Shown piece after piece: positions 1 through 8,629 of a stretch of 64,000 nucleotides of DNA. The notes beneath the pieces were generated by a model. That model was given only the letters and a program-made list of their open reading frames with translations. It was not told the DNA's origin and searched no databases. Both the position numbers and the translations under genes were made by a program. The stretch spans positions 209,462-273,461 of the forward strand of contig JAUNPU010000001.1 in NCBI GenBank assembly GCA_030536555.1. The letters run 5' to 3'. Numbering within the stretch: the stretch's first letter is position 1; each line of letters begins with the position of its first letter. This DNA comes from Eubacteriales bacterium (lineage in GTDB: Bacteria; Bacillota; Clostridia; Lachnospirales; Lachnospiraceae).

Positions 1-1
1 C

Positions 2-1627
2 GATGTGAGCGGCGGTGAGATCTGGGACGAGGATGAGGAGGACCGGACTTACGGCTATGCATTTCCGTTCGAGATGTCCGGGTCTCTGCCGGATACGGAG
101 AACCCGAAGAATGCAGGAAGCCTGGGGGATGACAAGTCCAAGACCGTGTCCCTATCCGGTCGGGTGAGAAGCGACTTGAATGAGGGATATTACAAGGTCC
201 CGGTGGTGGTATTTGAGCGCATTGGAGAGAATCTGAACTGGATCGGCAATGAGGATCTGCAGGTGTGGATCTCCAAGTCCACGGGAAGCTCCGATGAGGA
301 TGATGAGGACAAGAACAAGACCTACGACTTCGTGCTGGGCGAGGGGCAGAGCACGCCGGTGGCGCGGTATCCGGAGGTCTGCAACTTCTCCCTCAATCTG
401 CGCAACAACAGTCCGGCGACCGTCTACAATGTGAAGGCGTCCATCGTGCCGGATGTGGACAGCACCAAGTTCCCATTTGACATCAACGATGTGACCTATG
501 ACCGGATGTTTGAGAAAATCGAGGTGGACCAGAGTGTGTCTCTGGACTACAGCTTTGCGGTGCGTTCCGATGTGTATACGGGATATTATCAGGTTCCCAT
601 GAAGGTCTACTACTCCAAGAGTTCTACCGGCGAGGAGCTGCAGACCTATGAGACCTCCTTCTACGTCCATGTGTTCAACAAGGACAAGGAGGATGAATTC
701 GGCGAGTTCAATGAGCACGACCGGGAGAAAGCCCGCATTATTGTGGACGGCTATAAGACAGAGCCGGAGACGATCATTGCCGGGGAGGTATTTGAACTGG
801 TGCTGCAGCTGAAGAACGCCTCTAACAGCATCGGCGCCTCCAATATCCTCTACTCCATGGAGTCGGAGAAGGTGTCGGACAGCGCGGTATTTACCACAGA
901 GTCCGGTTCCTCCTCGGTGGCGATGGATTCCTTAAAGCCCGGAGAGGTGAAGGAGCTGCGCATCCGGCTGCTGTCGAAGCCCGGCGTGGACCAGCGTTCC
1001 TACGGACTGACCATCAAGGCGAAGTTCGACAGCCCGGAGTTCAAGAATGCGGAAGAGAGCATGATGATCGACATTCCGGTGAAGCAGATTGCCAGACTGA
1101 ATACGGGTACCTTTGAGATCATGCCGGAGTCCATTACCGTTGGCTCAGAGTCCAATGTGATGTTCCCCATCAATAACACCGGCAAGGTGCTGCTCTACAA
1201 TGTGATGGTGAAGTTCGAGGCGGATTCCATTCAGCCGGTGGACACCTATGTGGGCAATATCAAGCCGGGTGAGACCGGCAATGTGGACTGTATGCTGGTG
1301 GGCGCTGCGCCGACGGCAGATGACGGCAAGATAAAGGCAATCATCACCTATGAGGATGAAAATGGAGAGATTTCCAGTGTGGAGAAGGAACTGAGCCTGT
1401 TTGTGACGGAGGATATGTCCATGACAGAGTCCATGGATGTGGGCAGCTTCGAGGACATTCCCATGGAGGAGCCGGGATTCTTCCAGAAGCATCAGGACAA
1501 GCTGCTTCCGGTGGCGCTGGCGGCAGTCGGCGTGCTGACGGTTGTGGTCATTGTGCTGGTAGTGAAGCACCGCCGGTATAAGAGGGAGCAGGAGTCCACA
1601 GAGGAGGACGACGATGAGATTTCCTGA
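2..1627 (+). CDS. Membrane-anchored extracellular CARDB/COG1361-like protein (5' end outside window)
   Basis: The reading frame is open to the left edge, so the true start lies upstream; the GTG at base 5 is only the first possible start inside the window. The visible 540 residues hold repeated beta-rich segments with acidic, Ser/Thr-rich loops, including phrases such as LKPGEV and IKPGETGNV that recur in CARDB/COG1361 S-layer-type repeats. One hydrophobic helix near visible residues 499-521 is followed by a basic stretch and an acidic tail, which places the bulk of the protein outside the cell with a short cytoplasmic tail. It overlaps the downstream FtsX/MacB-type permease by 14 bases, so the two are translationally coupled. 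In this arrangement the surface protein usually partners a MacB-like ABC system whose ATPase would lie upstream, outside the window. Ligand unknown. Confidence 0.75.
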   Translation, partial: DVSGGEIWDEDEEDRTYGYAFPFEMSGSLPDTENPKNAGSLGDDKSKTVSLSGRVRSDLNEGYYKVPVVVFERIGENLNWIGNEDLQVWISKSTGSSDEDDEDKNKTYDFVLGEGQSTPVARYPEVCNFSLNLRNNSPATVYNVKASIVPDVDSTKFPFDINDVTYDRMFEKIEVDQSVSLDYSFAVRSDVYTGYYQVPMKVYYSKSSTGEELQTYETSFYVHVFNKDKEDEFGEFNEHDREKARIIVDGYKTEPETIIAGEVFELVLQLKNASNSIGASNILYSMESEKVSDSAVFTTESGSSSVAMDSLKPGEVKELRIRLLSKPGVDQRSYGLTIKAKFDSPEFKNAEESMMIDIPVKQIARLNTGTFEIMPESITVGSESNVMFPINNTGKVLLYNVMVKFEADSIQPVDTYVGNIKPGETGNVDCMLVGAAPTADDGKIKAIITYEDENGEISSVEKELSLFVTEDMSMTESMDVGSFEDIPMEEPGFFQKHQDKLLPVALAAVGVLTVVVIVLVVKHRRYKREQESTEEDDDEIS

Positions 1628-2957
1628 TTTGCTCAGCATGAGTCTGAACAACTTGCGGAGAAGAAAGTTAAGGACTGCGCTGACGGTCCTGGGAGTGGTG
1701 ATCGGTACGGCGTCCATTGTGGTCATGGTGTCGCTGGGCATCGGCATGAAGGAGCTGAACCGGGAGCTGATCGGCTCCTACGGAAGTCTGACCTCCATCG
1801 AGGTCAGCAGTGACATGTATGGCGGAGGCGGGGACAGCAGCAGTGAGCCGCTGTATCTGACGGACGAGAAGGTGGAGGAGCTGCGGCGGATCGAGCATGT
1901 GAAGAGCGTGTATCCTCTGCTGCAGGTCAATGCATTCTTTCGTCAGGGAAAGTATTCCACCCAGACCCAGCTGACCGGAGCGCCCAGAGAGTATCTGGAG
2001 CAGATTCCGCTGGGGAAGGGGCAGCTGCCGCCGGCCGGCTCATCGGAGCTGTCGCTGATCTATGGCAATGCGGTGATTCAGTGGTTCGATGACGGGAAGG
2101 GCAGCAACCGCTACTGGGAGACCGGGGTGCTGCCGGATGTGGACTTTATGGGACGGCCTATGTTCGTGATCTTCGATACGGATGCCTACTATCAGTCTCA
2201 GAACCCGGAGTCCAATGTGAAGGCGCCAAAGAAGTATCTGATTCCCACTGCCGGAGTGGTGGAGGGAGAACCTAATGATTTCAATGACTACGCCTACTCG
2301 GTCTACACGGAGTTAGAGCCGCTTGAGCAGCAGCTTCGGAGGATATTCAAGAAGAATCCGATTCCGGGGCAGCCGACCAACAAGAAGGGAAAGCCCTACC
2401 GCTACTTCATCTACAACAACTGTGTCGTCAATGTGGAGGACATGGAGCATGTGACCGAGGTGCAGAAGCAGCTGACGGACATGGGATTTCAGGCGTACAG
2501 CCGTGCTGACTGGATGGAGCAGACGGAGAAGCAGTCCAAGATGATCCAGATGGTCTTAGGCGGCATCGGCGCAGTATCCCTGCTGGTAGCAGCTATCGGC
2601 ATCGCCAATACCATGATGATGTCCATCTATGAGCGGACCAAGGAGATCGGTGTGCTGAAGGTGCTGGGCTGTGATATGCGGGTAATCCGCAATATGTTCC
2701 TGCTGGAATCCGGATTTATCGGATTCCTGGGTGGAATCATCGGACTGCTGTTCAGCCTGGTTGTCTCCTTTTCCATCAATCACTTCCTGGATGTGGCGCA
2801 GACCATGACCGGCATGGCGGGAGATATCTCCCGGATTCCGGTATGGCTGGCATCTTCATCGGTGGGATTTGCGGTGCTGGTGGGCATGCTGGCGGGATTC
2901 TTCCCGGCAGTGCGGGCCATGCGTTTAAGCCCTCTGGCGGCGATCCGGAACGAGTAG
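1614..2957 (+). CDS. MacB/FtsX-family ABC transporter permease
   Basis: A 447-residue protein with the MacB topology: one N-terminal membrane helix (about residues 21-45, LTVLGVVIGTASIVVMVSLG), a large extracytoplasmic domain of about 260 residues, then three C-terminal helices from about residue 310. The cytoplasmic loop carries the family signature YERTKEIGVLKVLG, and the C-terminus ends RAMRLSPLAAIRNE, typical of FtsX-family permeases (Pfam FtsX plus MacB_PCD). The family does mechanotransmission across the membrane rather than classical import. The ATP start overlaps the preceding surface-protein gene by 14 bases, indicating one operon; the ATPase is probably upstream of the window. Substrate cannot be read from the sequence. 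Confidence 0.9.
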   Translation: MRFPDLLSMSLNNLRRRKLRTALTVLGVVIGTASIVVMVSLGIGMKELNRELIGSYGSLTSIEVSSDMYGGGGDSSSEPLYLTDEKVEELRRIEHVKSVYPLLQVNAFFRQGKYSTQTQLTGAPREYLEQIPLGKGQLPPAGSSELSLIYGNAVIQWFDDGKGSNRYWETGVLPDVDFMGRPMFVIFDTDAYYQSQNPESNVKAPKKYLIPTAGVVEGEPNDFNDYAYSVYTELEPLEQQLRRIFKKNPIPGQPTNKKGKPYRYFIYNNCVVNVEDMEHVTEVQKQLTDMGFQAYSRADWMEQTEKQSKMIQMVLGGIGAVSLLVAAIGIANTMMMSIYERTKEIGVLKVLGCDMRVIRNMFLLESGFIGFLGGIIGLLFSLVVSFSINHFLDVAQTMTGMAGDISRIPVWLASSSVGFAVLVGMLAGFFPAVRAMRLSPLAAIRNE

Positions 2958-3038
2958 GACTGTCGGCGGGAAGGGATGCCTGCAAGGTGCGTGTCGGCGG
3001 AATATACGTCGGCGGAGCGTGTGCTTGCGAAAAAATAC

Positions 3039-3067
3039 TTGCAATTTGTCTGTGAATCCAGTATTAT
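3039..3067 (+). promoter_or_regulatory. Sigma-A promoter for the ZTP riboswitch/purO transcript
   Basis: TTGCAA (3039-3044) and TATTAT (3062-3067) are separated by exactly 17 bases. Transcription would begin near 3074, right at the 5' side of the riboswitch aptamer. Confidence 0.75.
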
Positions 3068-3076
3068 GATGGTAGA

Positions 3077-3151
3077 TGCGTGCGACTGGCGGAGACAGTG
3101 GGGAACCACGAGGGAGCACGTTACAGTTAAGAATGCCGACCGCCTGGGCGC
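3077..3151 (+). promoter_or_regulatory. ZTP/ZMP riboswitch (pfl motif)
   Basis: The conserved pieces of the pfl/ZTP aptamer appear in order: GACTGGCG inside a stem closed by CGTGC/GCACG, the GTGG-GGAA-CCAC hairpin, GAGGGAGCACG, then after a short linker CCGACCGCCTGGGC (3136-3149). The riboswitch class senses AICAR phosphates (ZMP/ZTP), which accumulate when 10-formyl-tetrahydrofolate is short. It precedes purO and a stand-alone AICAR transformylase, exactly the steps that consume ZMP. The 3' half of the aptamer also forms the 5' arm of the terminator at 3138-3181, so ligand binding should block termination (an ON switch). Confidence 0.93.
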
Positions 3152-3181
3152 CATATTTTGTGGTACTCAGGCGGTCTTTTT
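3138..3181 (+). terminator. Riboswitch-controlled intrinsic terminator
   Basis: GACCGCCTG (3138-3146) pairs perfectly with CAGGCGGTC (3168-3176) and is followed by five T. The left arm is part of the ZTP aptamer core, so this is the expression platform of the riboswitch. The 210 bases from here to the purO start hold no other gene that I can support; a 14-base perfect palindrome GTTGCAGCTGCAAC lies at 3319-3332. Confidence 0.9.
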
Positions 3182-3391
3182 GCATTTATGAAGCTGCTGT
3201 CGAGAAGCTTTTGCGTGAAAATCCGGAGAGCATTTGCTGCGGACTGTCACGGGGCTTCTGACAATAGAATTCCGCCGGGAACGGGCACAGATATGGTTTG
3301 AGCGTTGATATGCATGAGGTTGCAGCTGCAACGGCGCGGAGTGCGCTGTGAGAATCGGCTGCCATGTCTTAGGTTGAAGGAGGAAATGAAG

Positions 3392-4105
3392 ATGAATCTG
3401 TTATCTTTGGAACAGGAACTGAAAAGCAATGCATATCCGGGAAGAGGAATTGTGATCGGCAAGACCCCGGATGGAAAGAAGGCTGTGACTGCCTACTTTA
3501 TTATGGGAAGAAGCTCCAACTCCCGCAATCGTGTGTTCGTGGAGGACGGAGAGGGCATCCGTACCCAGGCATTTGATCCGTCAAAGTTAGAGGATCCGAG
3601 CCTGATCATCTATGCACCGGTTCGCGTGCTGGGCAACAAGACCATCGTGACCAACGGCGACCAGACCGATACCATTTATGAGGGTATGGACAAGCAGATG
3701 ACCTTCGAGCAGTCCCTGCGCAGCCGTGAGTTCGAGCCGGACGGCCCCAACTACACCCCGCGGATTTCCGGTGTGATGCACATCGAGAACGGCAAATACA
3801 ACTACGCAATGTCTATCTTAAAGAGCAACAACGGCAACCCGGATGCCTGCAACCGCTATACTTTCGCATACGAGAATCCGGTGGCAGGTGAGGGACATTT
3901 CATTCACACCTACATGCATGACGGCAACCCGCTGCCGAGCTTTGAGGGCGAGCCGAAGCTGGTGGATATTCTGGATGACATGGATGCATTTACAGAGCTT
4001 GTGTGGAACAGCCTGAATGAAGACAATAAGGTTTCCCTGTTCGTGCGCTATATCGACATCGAGACCGGAAAATATGAGACGAAGATTGTAAATAAGAATG
4101 TGTAA
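3392..4105 (+). CDS. purO: IMP cyclohydrolase, PurO-like
   Basis: A 237-residue protein matching the IMP_cyclohyd family: PGRGIVIGKTPDGKKAVTAYFIMGRSSNSRNRVF near the N-terminus, then YAPVRVLGN and the YTPRISGV segment. The family closes the ring of FAICAR to make IMP, the last step of de novo purine synthesis, and replaces the N-terminal domain of bifunctional PurH. I chose ATG 3392 because GGAGG at 3379-3383 lies eight bases upstream; ATG 3386 is too close, and the frame's upstream TTG at 3305 has no ribosome site. Control is by the ZTP riboswitch upstream. The AICAR transformylase follows after a 437-base gap rich in inverted repeats, so the two halves of PurH function are encoded as separate proteins here. 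Confidence 0.9.
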   Translation: MNLLSLEQELKSNAYPGRGIVIGKTPDGKKAVTAYFIMGRSSNSRNRVFVEDGEGIRTQAFDPSKLEDPSLIIYAPVRVLGNKTIVTNGDQTDTIYEGMDKQMTFEQSLRSREFEPDGPNYTPRISGVMHIENGKYNYAMSILKSNNGNPDACNRYTFAYENPVAGEGHFIHTYMHDGNPLPSFEGEPKLVDILDDMDAFTELVWNSLNEDNKVSLFVRYIDIETGKYETKIVNKNV

Positions 4106-4229
4106 GGGCTGAGAGCGGCAGGATGTGTCCTGTGCGGATGCGGCTGAGAGTGACAGGCTTACGGTATATGTGGCCTGTGCGGGCAGGCTTTGGCTGCAAT
4201 AATCCGTTGACAGGATACCCGGCAACCGT

Positions 4230-4500
4230 GTTTTGGACAATTATGAGCAAAATTCCATAAAATTGTCCAAAACAGGCGAAAAGTAAGGGGATTCAGGCGA
4301 AATCCGGCGGCTTTTGGACAATTAGAGGGCATATGAGACCATAATTGTCCAAAAATCCAGGAATTTTGGATAATAAAAGGCGAAAAGGTGCATTTGTTGT
4401 CCAAAAGTGAAGTTTTGAGGTGCTTTTCGCGGGGAATTCGCGGAAATGAGACGGGGATTGGACAATGAATGGCTGAAAACGCACTTTATTGTCCAAAATC
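4230..4500 (+). repeat. Four alternating inverted repeats (TTTTGGACAAT / ATTGTCCAAAA)
   Basis: The 437-base gap between purO and the AICAR transformylase holds eight arms that alternate strictly in orientation. Unit 1: 4230-4242 with 4261-4273 (13 bp perfect). Unit 2: 4312-4324 with 4342-4354 (13 bp perfect). Unit 3: 4364-4373 with 4397-4406 (10 bp, one G-T pair). Unit 4: 4458-4466 with 4488-4496 (9 bp perfect). Arm centres lie 30-33 bases apart in each unit. Units could be RNA hairpins in the pur transcript or paired protein sites about three helical turns apart. Loops differ, apart from a recurring GGCGAAAA, so this is not a CRISPR array. Confidence 0.85.
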
Positions 4501-4542
4501 CATGTAAAAGATTGATACAAGAGATGGAAAGGACAGGTCATC

Positions 4543-5721
4543 ATGAACGAGTTAGAATTAAAGTATGGTTGTAATCCGAATCAGAAACCGGCAAGAGTAT
4601 TTATGAAGGATGAGCAGGAGCTTCCGTTCAAGGTGCTGAGCGGCAGACCGGGCTACATCAATCTGCTGGACGCATTCAATGGCTGGCAGCTGGTAAGAGA
4701 GCTTAAGAAGGCGACCGGACTTCCGGCGGCAACCTCCTTCAAGCATGTTTCTCCGGCAGGCGCAGCGGTGGGACTTCCGCTGGACGAGACCATGGCGAAG
4801 ATTTACTGGGTGGACGATATGGGCGAGTTATCTCCGCTGGCAAGTGCTTATGCGAGAGCAAGAGGCGCAGACAGAATGTCTTCCTTTGGAGACTTCATCT
4901 CCCTGTCAGATGTGTGTGACGTGGATACGGCAAAGCTGATCAAGCGTGAGGTGTCTGACGGTGTGATCGCACCGGGATATGAGCCGGAGGCACTGGAGAT
5001 TCTGAAACAGAAAAAGAATGGCAACTACTGTGTGATCGAGATCGACCCGAACTACGAGCCGGAAGCTGTTGAGCGCAAGCAGGTGTTCGGCGTGGTATTT
5101 GAGCAGGGCAGAAATAACCTGGATATCAACAAAGAGATGCTTTCTAATGTGGTAACGGAGAATAAGGAGATTCCGGATCTGGCGAAGATCGACCTGGTGA
5201 TCTCTCTGATTACCTTAAAGTACACCCAGTCCAACTCTGTCTGCTACGCAAAGGGCGGACAGGCAATCGGCATCGGCGCAGGACAGCAGTCCCGGGTACA
5301 CTGCACCAGACTGGCTGGACAGAAGGCTGACAACTGGTTCTTACGTCAGGCACCGCAGGTGCTGAATCTGCAGTTTGTGGACGGCATCAAGCGTGCTGAC
5401 CGTGACAATGCCATTGACGTCTACATCGGTGAGGAGTACATGGATGTGCTGGCTGACGGCGTGTGGGAGAAGACCTTCAAGGTAAAACCGCCGGTATTCA
5501 CCAAGGAAGAGAAACGGGCATGGTTAGACCAGATGACCGAGGTTGCCCTGGGCTCTGACGCATTCTTCCCGTTTGGCGACAACATTGAGCGTGCTTATAA
5601 GAGCGGCGTGAAGTACATTGCACAGCCGGGCGGCTCTGTGAGAGATGACAATGTGATCGAGACCTGCAACAAGTACAATATGGCGATGGCGTTTACCGGA
5701 ATCCGGTTATTCCATCACTAA
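4543..5721 (+). CDS. purH: AICAR transformylase (stand-alone, transformylase-only PurH)
   Basis: A 392-residue protein that corresponds only to the AICAR formyltransferase half of PurH; the MGS-like cyclohydrolase domain is absent. It transfers a formyl group from 10-formyl-THF to AICAR. Family marks are the N-terminal LKYGCNPNQKPA, the SFKHVSPAGAAVG segment with the catalytic Lys-His, TQSNSVCYAKGGQAIGIGAGQQSRVHCTRLAGQKAD, and the C-terminal DNVIETCNKYNMAMAFTGIRLFHH. ATG 4543 follows GGAAAGGA. Its partner PurO lies upstream, beyond the inverted repeats; I see no convincing separate promoter in the gap, so it probably shares the ZTP-controlled transcript. The substrate is the ligand sensed by that riboswitch. 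A strong terminator follows at 5804. The symbol purH is used for function only. Confidence 0.93.
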   Translation: MNELELKYGCNPNQKPARVFMKDEQELPFKVLSGRPGYINLLDAFNGWQLVRELKKATGLPAATSFKHVSPAGAAVGLPLDETMAKIYWVDDMGELSPLASAYARARGADRMSSFGDFISLSDVCDVDTAKLIKREVSDGVIAPGYEPEALEILKQKKNGNYCVIEIDPNYEPEAVERKQVFGVVFEQGRNNLDINKEMLSNVVTENKEIPDLAKIDLVISLITLKYTQSNSVCYAKGGQAIGIGAGQQSRVHCTRLAGQKADNWFLRQAPQVLNLQFVDGIKRADRDNAIDVYIGEEYMDVLADGVWEKTFKVKPPVFTKEEKRAWLDQMTEVALGSDAFFPFGDNIERAYKSGVKYIAQPGGSVRDDNVIETCNKYNMAMAFTGIRLFHH

Positions 5722-5803
5722 TCAGAAAATGCGTTACTGGCGCGTTCCTGTCATAGGACAACTCCCCATATCCTCTAGGGACAAAATTTAATATTCTCAG
5801 TAT

Positions 5804-5849
5804 AAGAGACCTTGTGTGAGTTTAAACGCTCATTAGAGGTCTCTTTTTA
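5804..5849 (+). terminator. Intrinsic terminator after AICAR transformylase
   Basis: AAGAGACCT (5804-5812) pairs with AGGTCTCTT (5837-5845) and ends in a T run. The following 190 bases, up to the opposing azlCD terminator, contain purine-rich sequence with no gene or regulatory site that I can support. Confidence 0.85.
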
Positions 5850-6039
5850 TGTTTCAGGGAGAGTGGGGAGTTTAGAAAAAGTGCTTATTTTACAAGGAAA
5901 ATGAGGGTTTATGAGGGAGTGGAGGTGATAAATCAATATTGCCAATTCGCCACCCCTCCTTTCCAAATAGAGGATGCGTGAAAGTGTCCTTTTGAGGATG
6001 CTTGACTTTATCCTATGATAGTTCCCTGATATACATCGC

Positions 6040-6076
6040 AAAAAAAGAGGAGGCATGTCCGGATGGACATGTCTCC
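6040..6076 (-). terminator. Intrinsic terminator for azlCD (minus strand)
   Basis: On the minus strand, GGAGACATGTCC pairs with GGACATGCCTCC around a four-base loop, then comes a T-rich run (the A run at 6040-6046 on the + strand). It lies 36 bases past the azlD stop. Confidence 0.85.
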
Positions 6077-6111
6077 TTTGCGCATAATCCTGTATCAAAC
6101 ATCATCCTGCA

Positions 6112-6444
6112 TCAAACAGAAAAAATCGTCTGAATCAGCACCATATAACAGATTGTCCCGCCTGCAATGGAGATGAGCATCTGGCGTTTCCACAGGTGCA
6201 GTGTGATGGTGGCTGCGATGGCAATCAGCTCCGGCAGACCGTGGGAGCCGGTCAGGATGCTTACGTTTTTCAGGCAGTATATGACAAGCATGCCGAAGAT
6301 CGCAGCGGGGAGTGCCTTGCCGAGATACTGAATGTACCCGGGAGTGGGCTTTTTTGAGGAAAATACGAGAAATGGCAGGAAGCGGGTTGCCATGGTTCCC
6401 AGTACGCAAAGGGCTATGGTTATTATCTGCTGTGTGAGTGTCAT
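6112..6444 (-). CDS. azlD: AzlD-family branched-chain amino acid exporter subunit
   Basis: A 110-residue, very hydrophobic protein with about four membrane helices, matching the small partner of AzlC-type exporters (LIV-E family). The N-terminal [40 protein letters not shown] is characteristic. Its ATG overlaps the stop of azlC by four bases (ATGA), so the subunits are co-translated. AzlC and AzlD together export branched-chain amino acids or analogues. A terminator follows the gene. Confidence 0.92.
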   Translation of the reverse strand: MTLTQQIITIALCVLGTMATRFLPFLVFSSKKPTPGYIQYLGKALPAAIFGMLVIYCLKNVSILTGSHGLPELIAIAATITLHLWKRQMLISIAGGTICYMVLIQTIFSV

Positions 6445-7136
6445 TTCAGTCCACCTGACCTTTCGAGTGGATTCTTAAACAGTGTCAGTCCGGCAAGGAT
6501 GCAGAGCATGGTCGGAATCATGAACTGATCGGCACCGAAGCACAGGCGGCAGAGCAGGGCGCTGCCAAGACCGAGCCATGCGGTAGTATGCTGCTGCTCC
6601 TTCATCCACTGCTCCATAAAAATGACCACAAACATGGCGGTCATCACGAAGTCAAGTCCGGTGGTGTCGAAGTGGAGAAGAGACCCCACAAGCCCTCCGA
6701 TGGTCGCCCCGGAGAACCAGTACAGATGGTTCAGAAGAGTGACGAAGAAGTAAAACCAGCCCTTGTCAACATCCGGCGGAATATCGGCAGTGTAATTGAT
6801 GGAAAAGGTCTCGTCGCACATGCCGAATATGAGATAGAACTTTTTCCAGCCCATTCCCCGGAAGCGGTCAAGCATGGAGATCCCGTAGAACAGATGCCTT
6901 GCCTGAATCACCAGCGCCATAATGAGGGTCTGGACCGGCGCGAAGGGCGCTAACAGCATGGAGACGGCAATGAACTCCAGAGAGCCGCCAAAGATCGTGA
7001 GACTCATGAGCATGGGATACAAGAAGGAAAAGCCGGATACATTCATGTAAATACCGTAAGCCAGTCCCAGAAACCAGAATCCTGCAAAGATGGGAATGGT
7101 GTAGGGGAAGGCTGCCTTGAATGCTTTTAATTTCAT
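6441..7136 (-). CDS. azlC: AzlC-family branched-chain amino acid exporter, large subunit
   Basis: A 231-residue membrane protein with the AzlC hallmarks: [44 protein letters not shown], and [37 protein letters not shown]. Several helices span the length. It forms the exporter with AzlD, encoded downstream with a four-base overlap. The start at 7136 is preceded on the minus strand by AGGTGG. It is transcribed away from the hflK promoter across a 220-base divergent region. No Lrp-type regulator gene (often next to azlCD) is present here, so control is unknown. Confidence 0.93.
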   Translation of the reverse strand: MKLKAFKAAFPYTIPIFAGFWFLGLAYGIYMNVSGFSFLYPMLMSLTIFGGSLEFIAVSMLLAPFAPVQTLIMALVIQARHLFYGISMLDRFRGMGWKKFYLIFGMCDETFSINYTADIPPDVDKGWFYFFVTLLNHLYWFSGATIGGLVGSLLHFDTTGLDFVMTAMFVVIFMEQWMKEQQHTTAWLGLGSALLCRLCFGADQFMIPTMLCILAGLTLFKNPLERSGGLK

Positions 7137-7270
7137 AAGCGAATTCCACCTTTAACTAAGTAATATAAAACGAAAAATACACGGATGAGTGTAGCATGGT
7201 TTCAGGTATAAAACAAGTGGGAAGAAAGGATTACCTGTGTATTAAGTTTTTATAAAGTACGGCAATTTCA

Positions 7271-7299
7271 TTGCATATCTGACAATTTCACGATAGAAT
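7271..7299 (+). promoter_or_regulatory. Sigma-A promoter for hflK-hflC
   Basis: TTGCAT (7271-7276) and TAGAAT (7294-7299) with a 17-base spacer, about 57 bases before the chosen hflK start. Confidence 0.65.
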
Positions 7300-7355
7300 A
7301 GCGGTATTACACAATTCAAAGACAGATGGAGTCAGGAAAAGGGGAGATTATAACG

Positions 7356-8618
7356 ATGAATCAGAATCCATTTGGCAACAATCCGTTTGGCGGCAATCAG
7401 AATCCGTTTAATGGACAGAACCCGTTCGAGGATATTCTAAACAAGATCCGGGAACAGGAGCAGAAGAATGCACAGAACAGGCAGAATCAGAATTCTGGGC
7501 AGAAGCCGGAGCAGGGACCGGAGAAGTTCGATTCCAGCGGCAGACCGGTGAGAAAGAGACCGTCCTTCAAGGGGCTTGGTGTGGCGCTGGCAGCGGCGGT
7601 GCTGGTATTTGCCGGCATGAACTGTTACTATGTGCTGGACGAGGAGAATTATGCGGTGGTGACTACTCTGGGCAATCCGCAGGCTGAGACTCAGGCGGGA
7701 CTTCACTTCAAGATTCCATTTATCCAGAATGTGAGACTGGTGTCCAAGGGCATCAAGGGGCTGCCGATCGGCTATATTCCGGAGACGGGAGAGGCGATTG
7801 AGGAGGAGTCCATCATGATCACCAAGGACTTCAACTTTGTTGAGACGGATTTCTATCTGGAATATATGGTGTCGGATCCGGTGAAGTATCTGTACGCATC
7901 GGTGGAGCCGGAGGCGACGCTTAAGATGCTGGCCCAGTCCTACATCCGTGATACGGTGGGCGTCTACAATGTGGATGATGTGATTACCACGGGAAAAGCG
8001 GTGATCCAGTCGGAGATTAAGGAGAAGCTGACCAATCGGATGATTGAGGAGGATATCGGCCTTTCCGTGGTCAATATTACCATCCAGGATGCATTTCCGC
8101 CGACCACAGAGGTCATGAATGCATTTAAGAATGTGGAAAATGCAAAGCAGGGCAAGGAGACAGCCATTAACAACGCCAACAAGGATCGAAATGAGAAGAT
8201 TCCGCAGGCGGAGGCTGAGTGCGACCAGATCATCAAGAATGCGGAGGCGCAGAAGCAGGCGCGTATCAATGAGGCACAGGGTCAGGTATCCCGATTTGAG
8301 CAGATGTATGCGGAGTACAGCAAGTATCCGCTGATCACCAAGCAGCGTATGTTCTATGAGACCATGGAGGATGTGCTGCCGAATATGAAGGTATATCTGG
8401 TGGACGAGAGCGGCACCCAGAAGATGCTGCCCTTGGACAGCTTTACGGCATCCATGCAGAGCGGAGGCGCCACCGGCGGAGCAGCAGGAAGCGGAAATGG
8501 TGGTGCAGCAGGAAGCGGAGCGGCAGGAAATGCGACCGGTGGAAGCAATGGCAACGCGGCAGGTGGTACCGGTCAGAACAATAACACAGCGCAGACGAGT
8601 CCGTCTGCCGGTAACTAG
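7356..8618 (+). CDS. hflK: HflK-like SPFH/band 7 membrane protein
   Basis: A 420-residue SPFH protein. The N-terminus has NPFG/NPFGG/NPFNG repeats and a Gln/Asn-rich cytoplasmic segment; a single membrane helix follows at about residues 70-87, then the band 7 domain (DEENYAVVTTLGNPQAETQAGLHFKIPFIQNV), a coiled-coil part rich in Ala/Glu/Lys, and a low-complexity Gly/Ala/Asn tail. ATG 7356 is chosen over 7326 because GGGGAG lies ten bases upstream. In bacteria HflK pairs with HflC around the FtsH protease and limits its access to membrane substrates. The hflC-like gene follows 11 bases later; ftsH is not in the window. The long glycine/alanine tail is unusual and of unknown use. Confidence 0.85.
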   Translation: MNQNPFGNNPFGGNQNPFNGQNPFEDILNKIREQEQKNAQNRQNQNSGQKPEQGPEKFDSSGRPVRKRPSFKGLGVALAAAVLVFAGMNCYYVLDEENYAVVTTLGNPQAETQAGLHFKIPFIQNVRLVSKGIKGLPIGYIPETGEAIEEESIMITKDFNFVETDFYLEYMVSDPVKYLYASVEPEATLKMLAQSYIRDTVGVYNVDDVITTGKAVIQSEIKEKLTNRMIEEDIGLSVVNITIQDAFPPTTEVMNAFKNVENAKQGKETAINNANKDRNEKIPQAEAECDQIIKNAEAQKQARINEAQGQVSRFEQMYAEYSKYPLITKQRMFYETMEDVLPNMKVYLVDESGTQKMLPLDSFTASMQSGGATGGAAGSGNGGAAGSGAAGNATGGSNGNAAGGTGQNNNTAQTSPSAGN

Positions 8619-8629
8619 GAGGTGGCAGC

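Noticed and set aside
3305..3391. N-terminal extension of purO from the TTG at 3305
   Set aside because: No ribosome site, and the added residues do not resemble the family start; GGAGG fits ATG 3392.
4230..4500. CRISPR array
   Set aside because: Repeats alternate in direction, are only 9-13 bases long and have irregular spacing; no cas genes are near.
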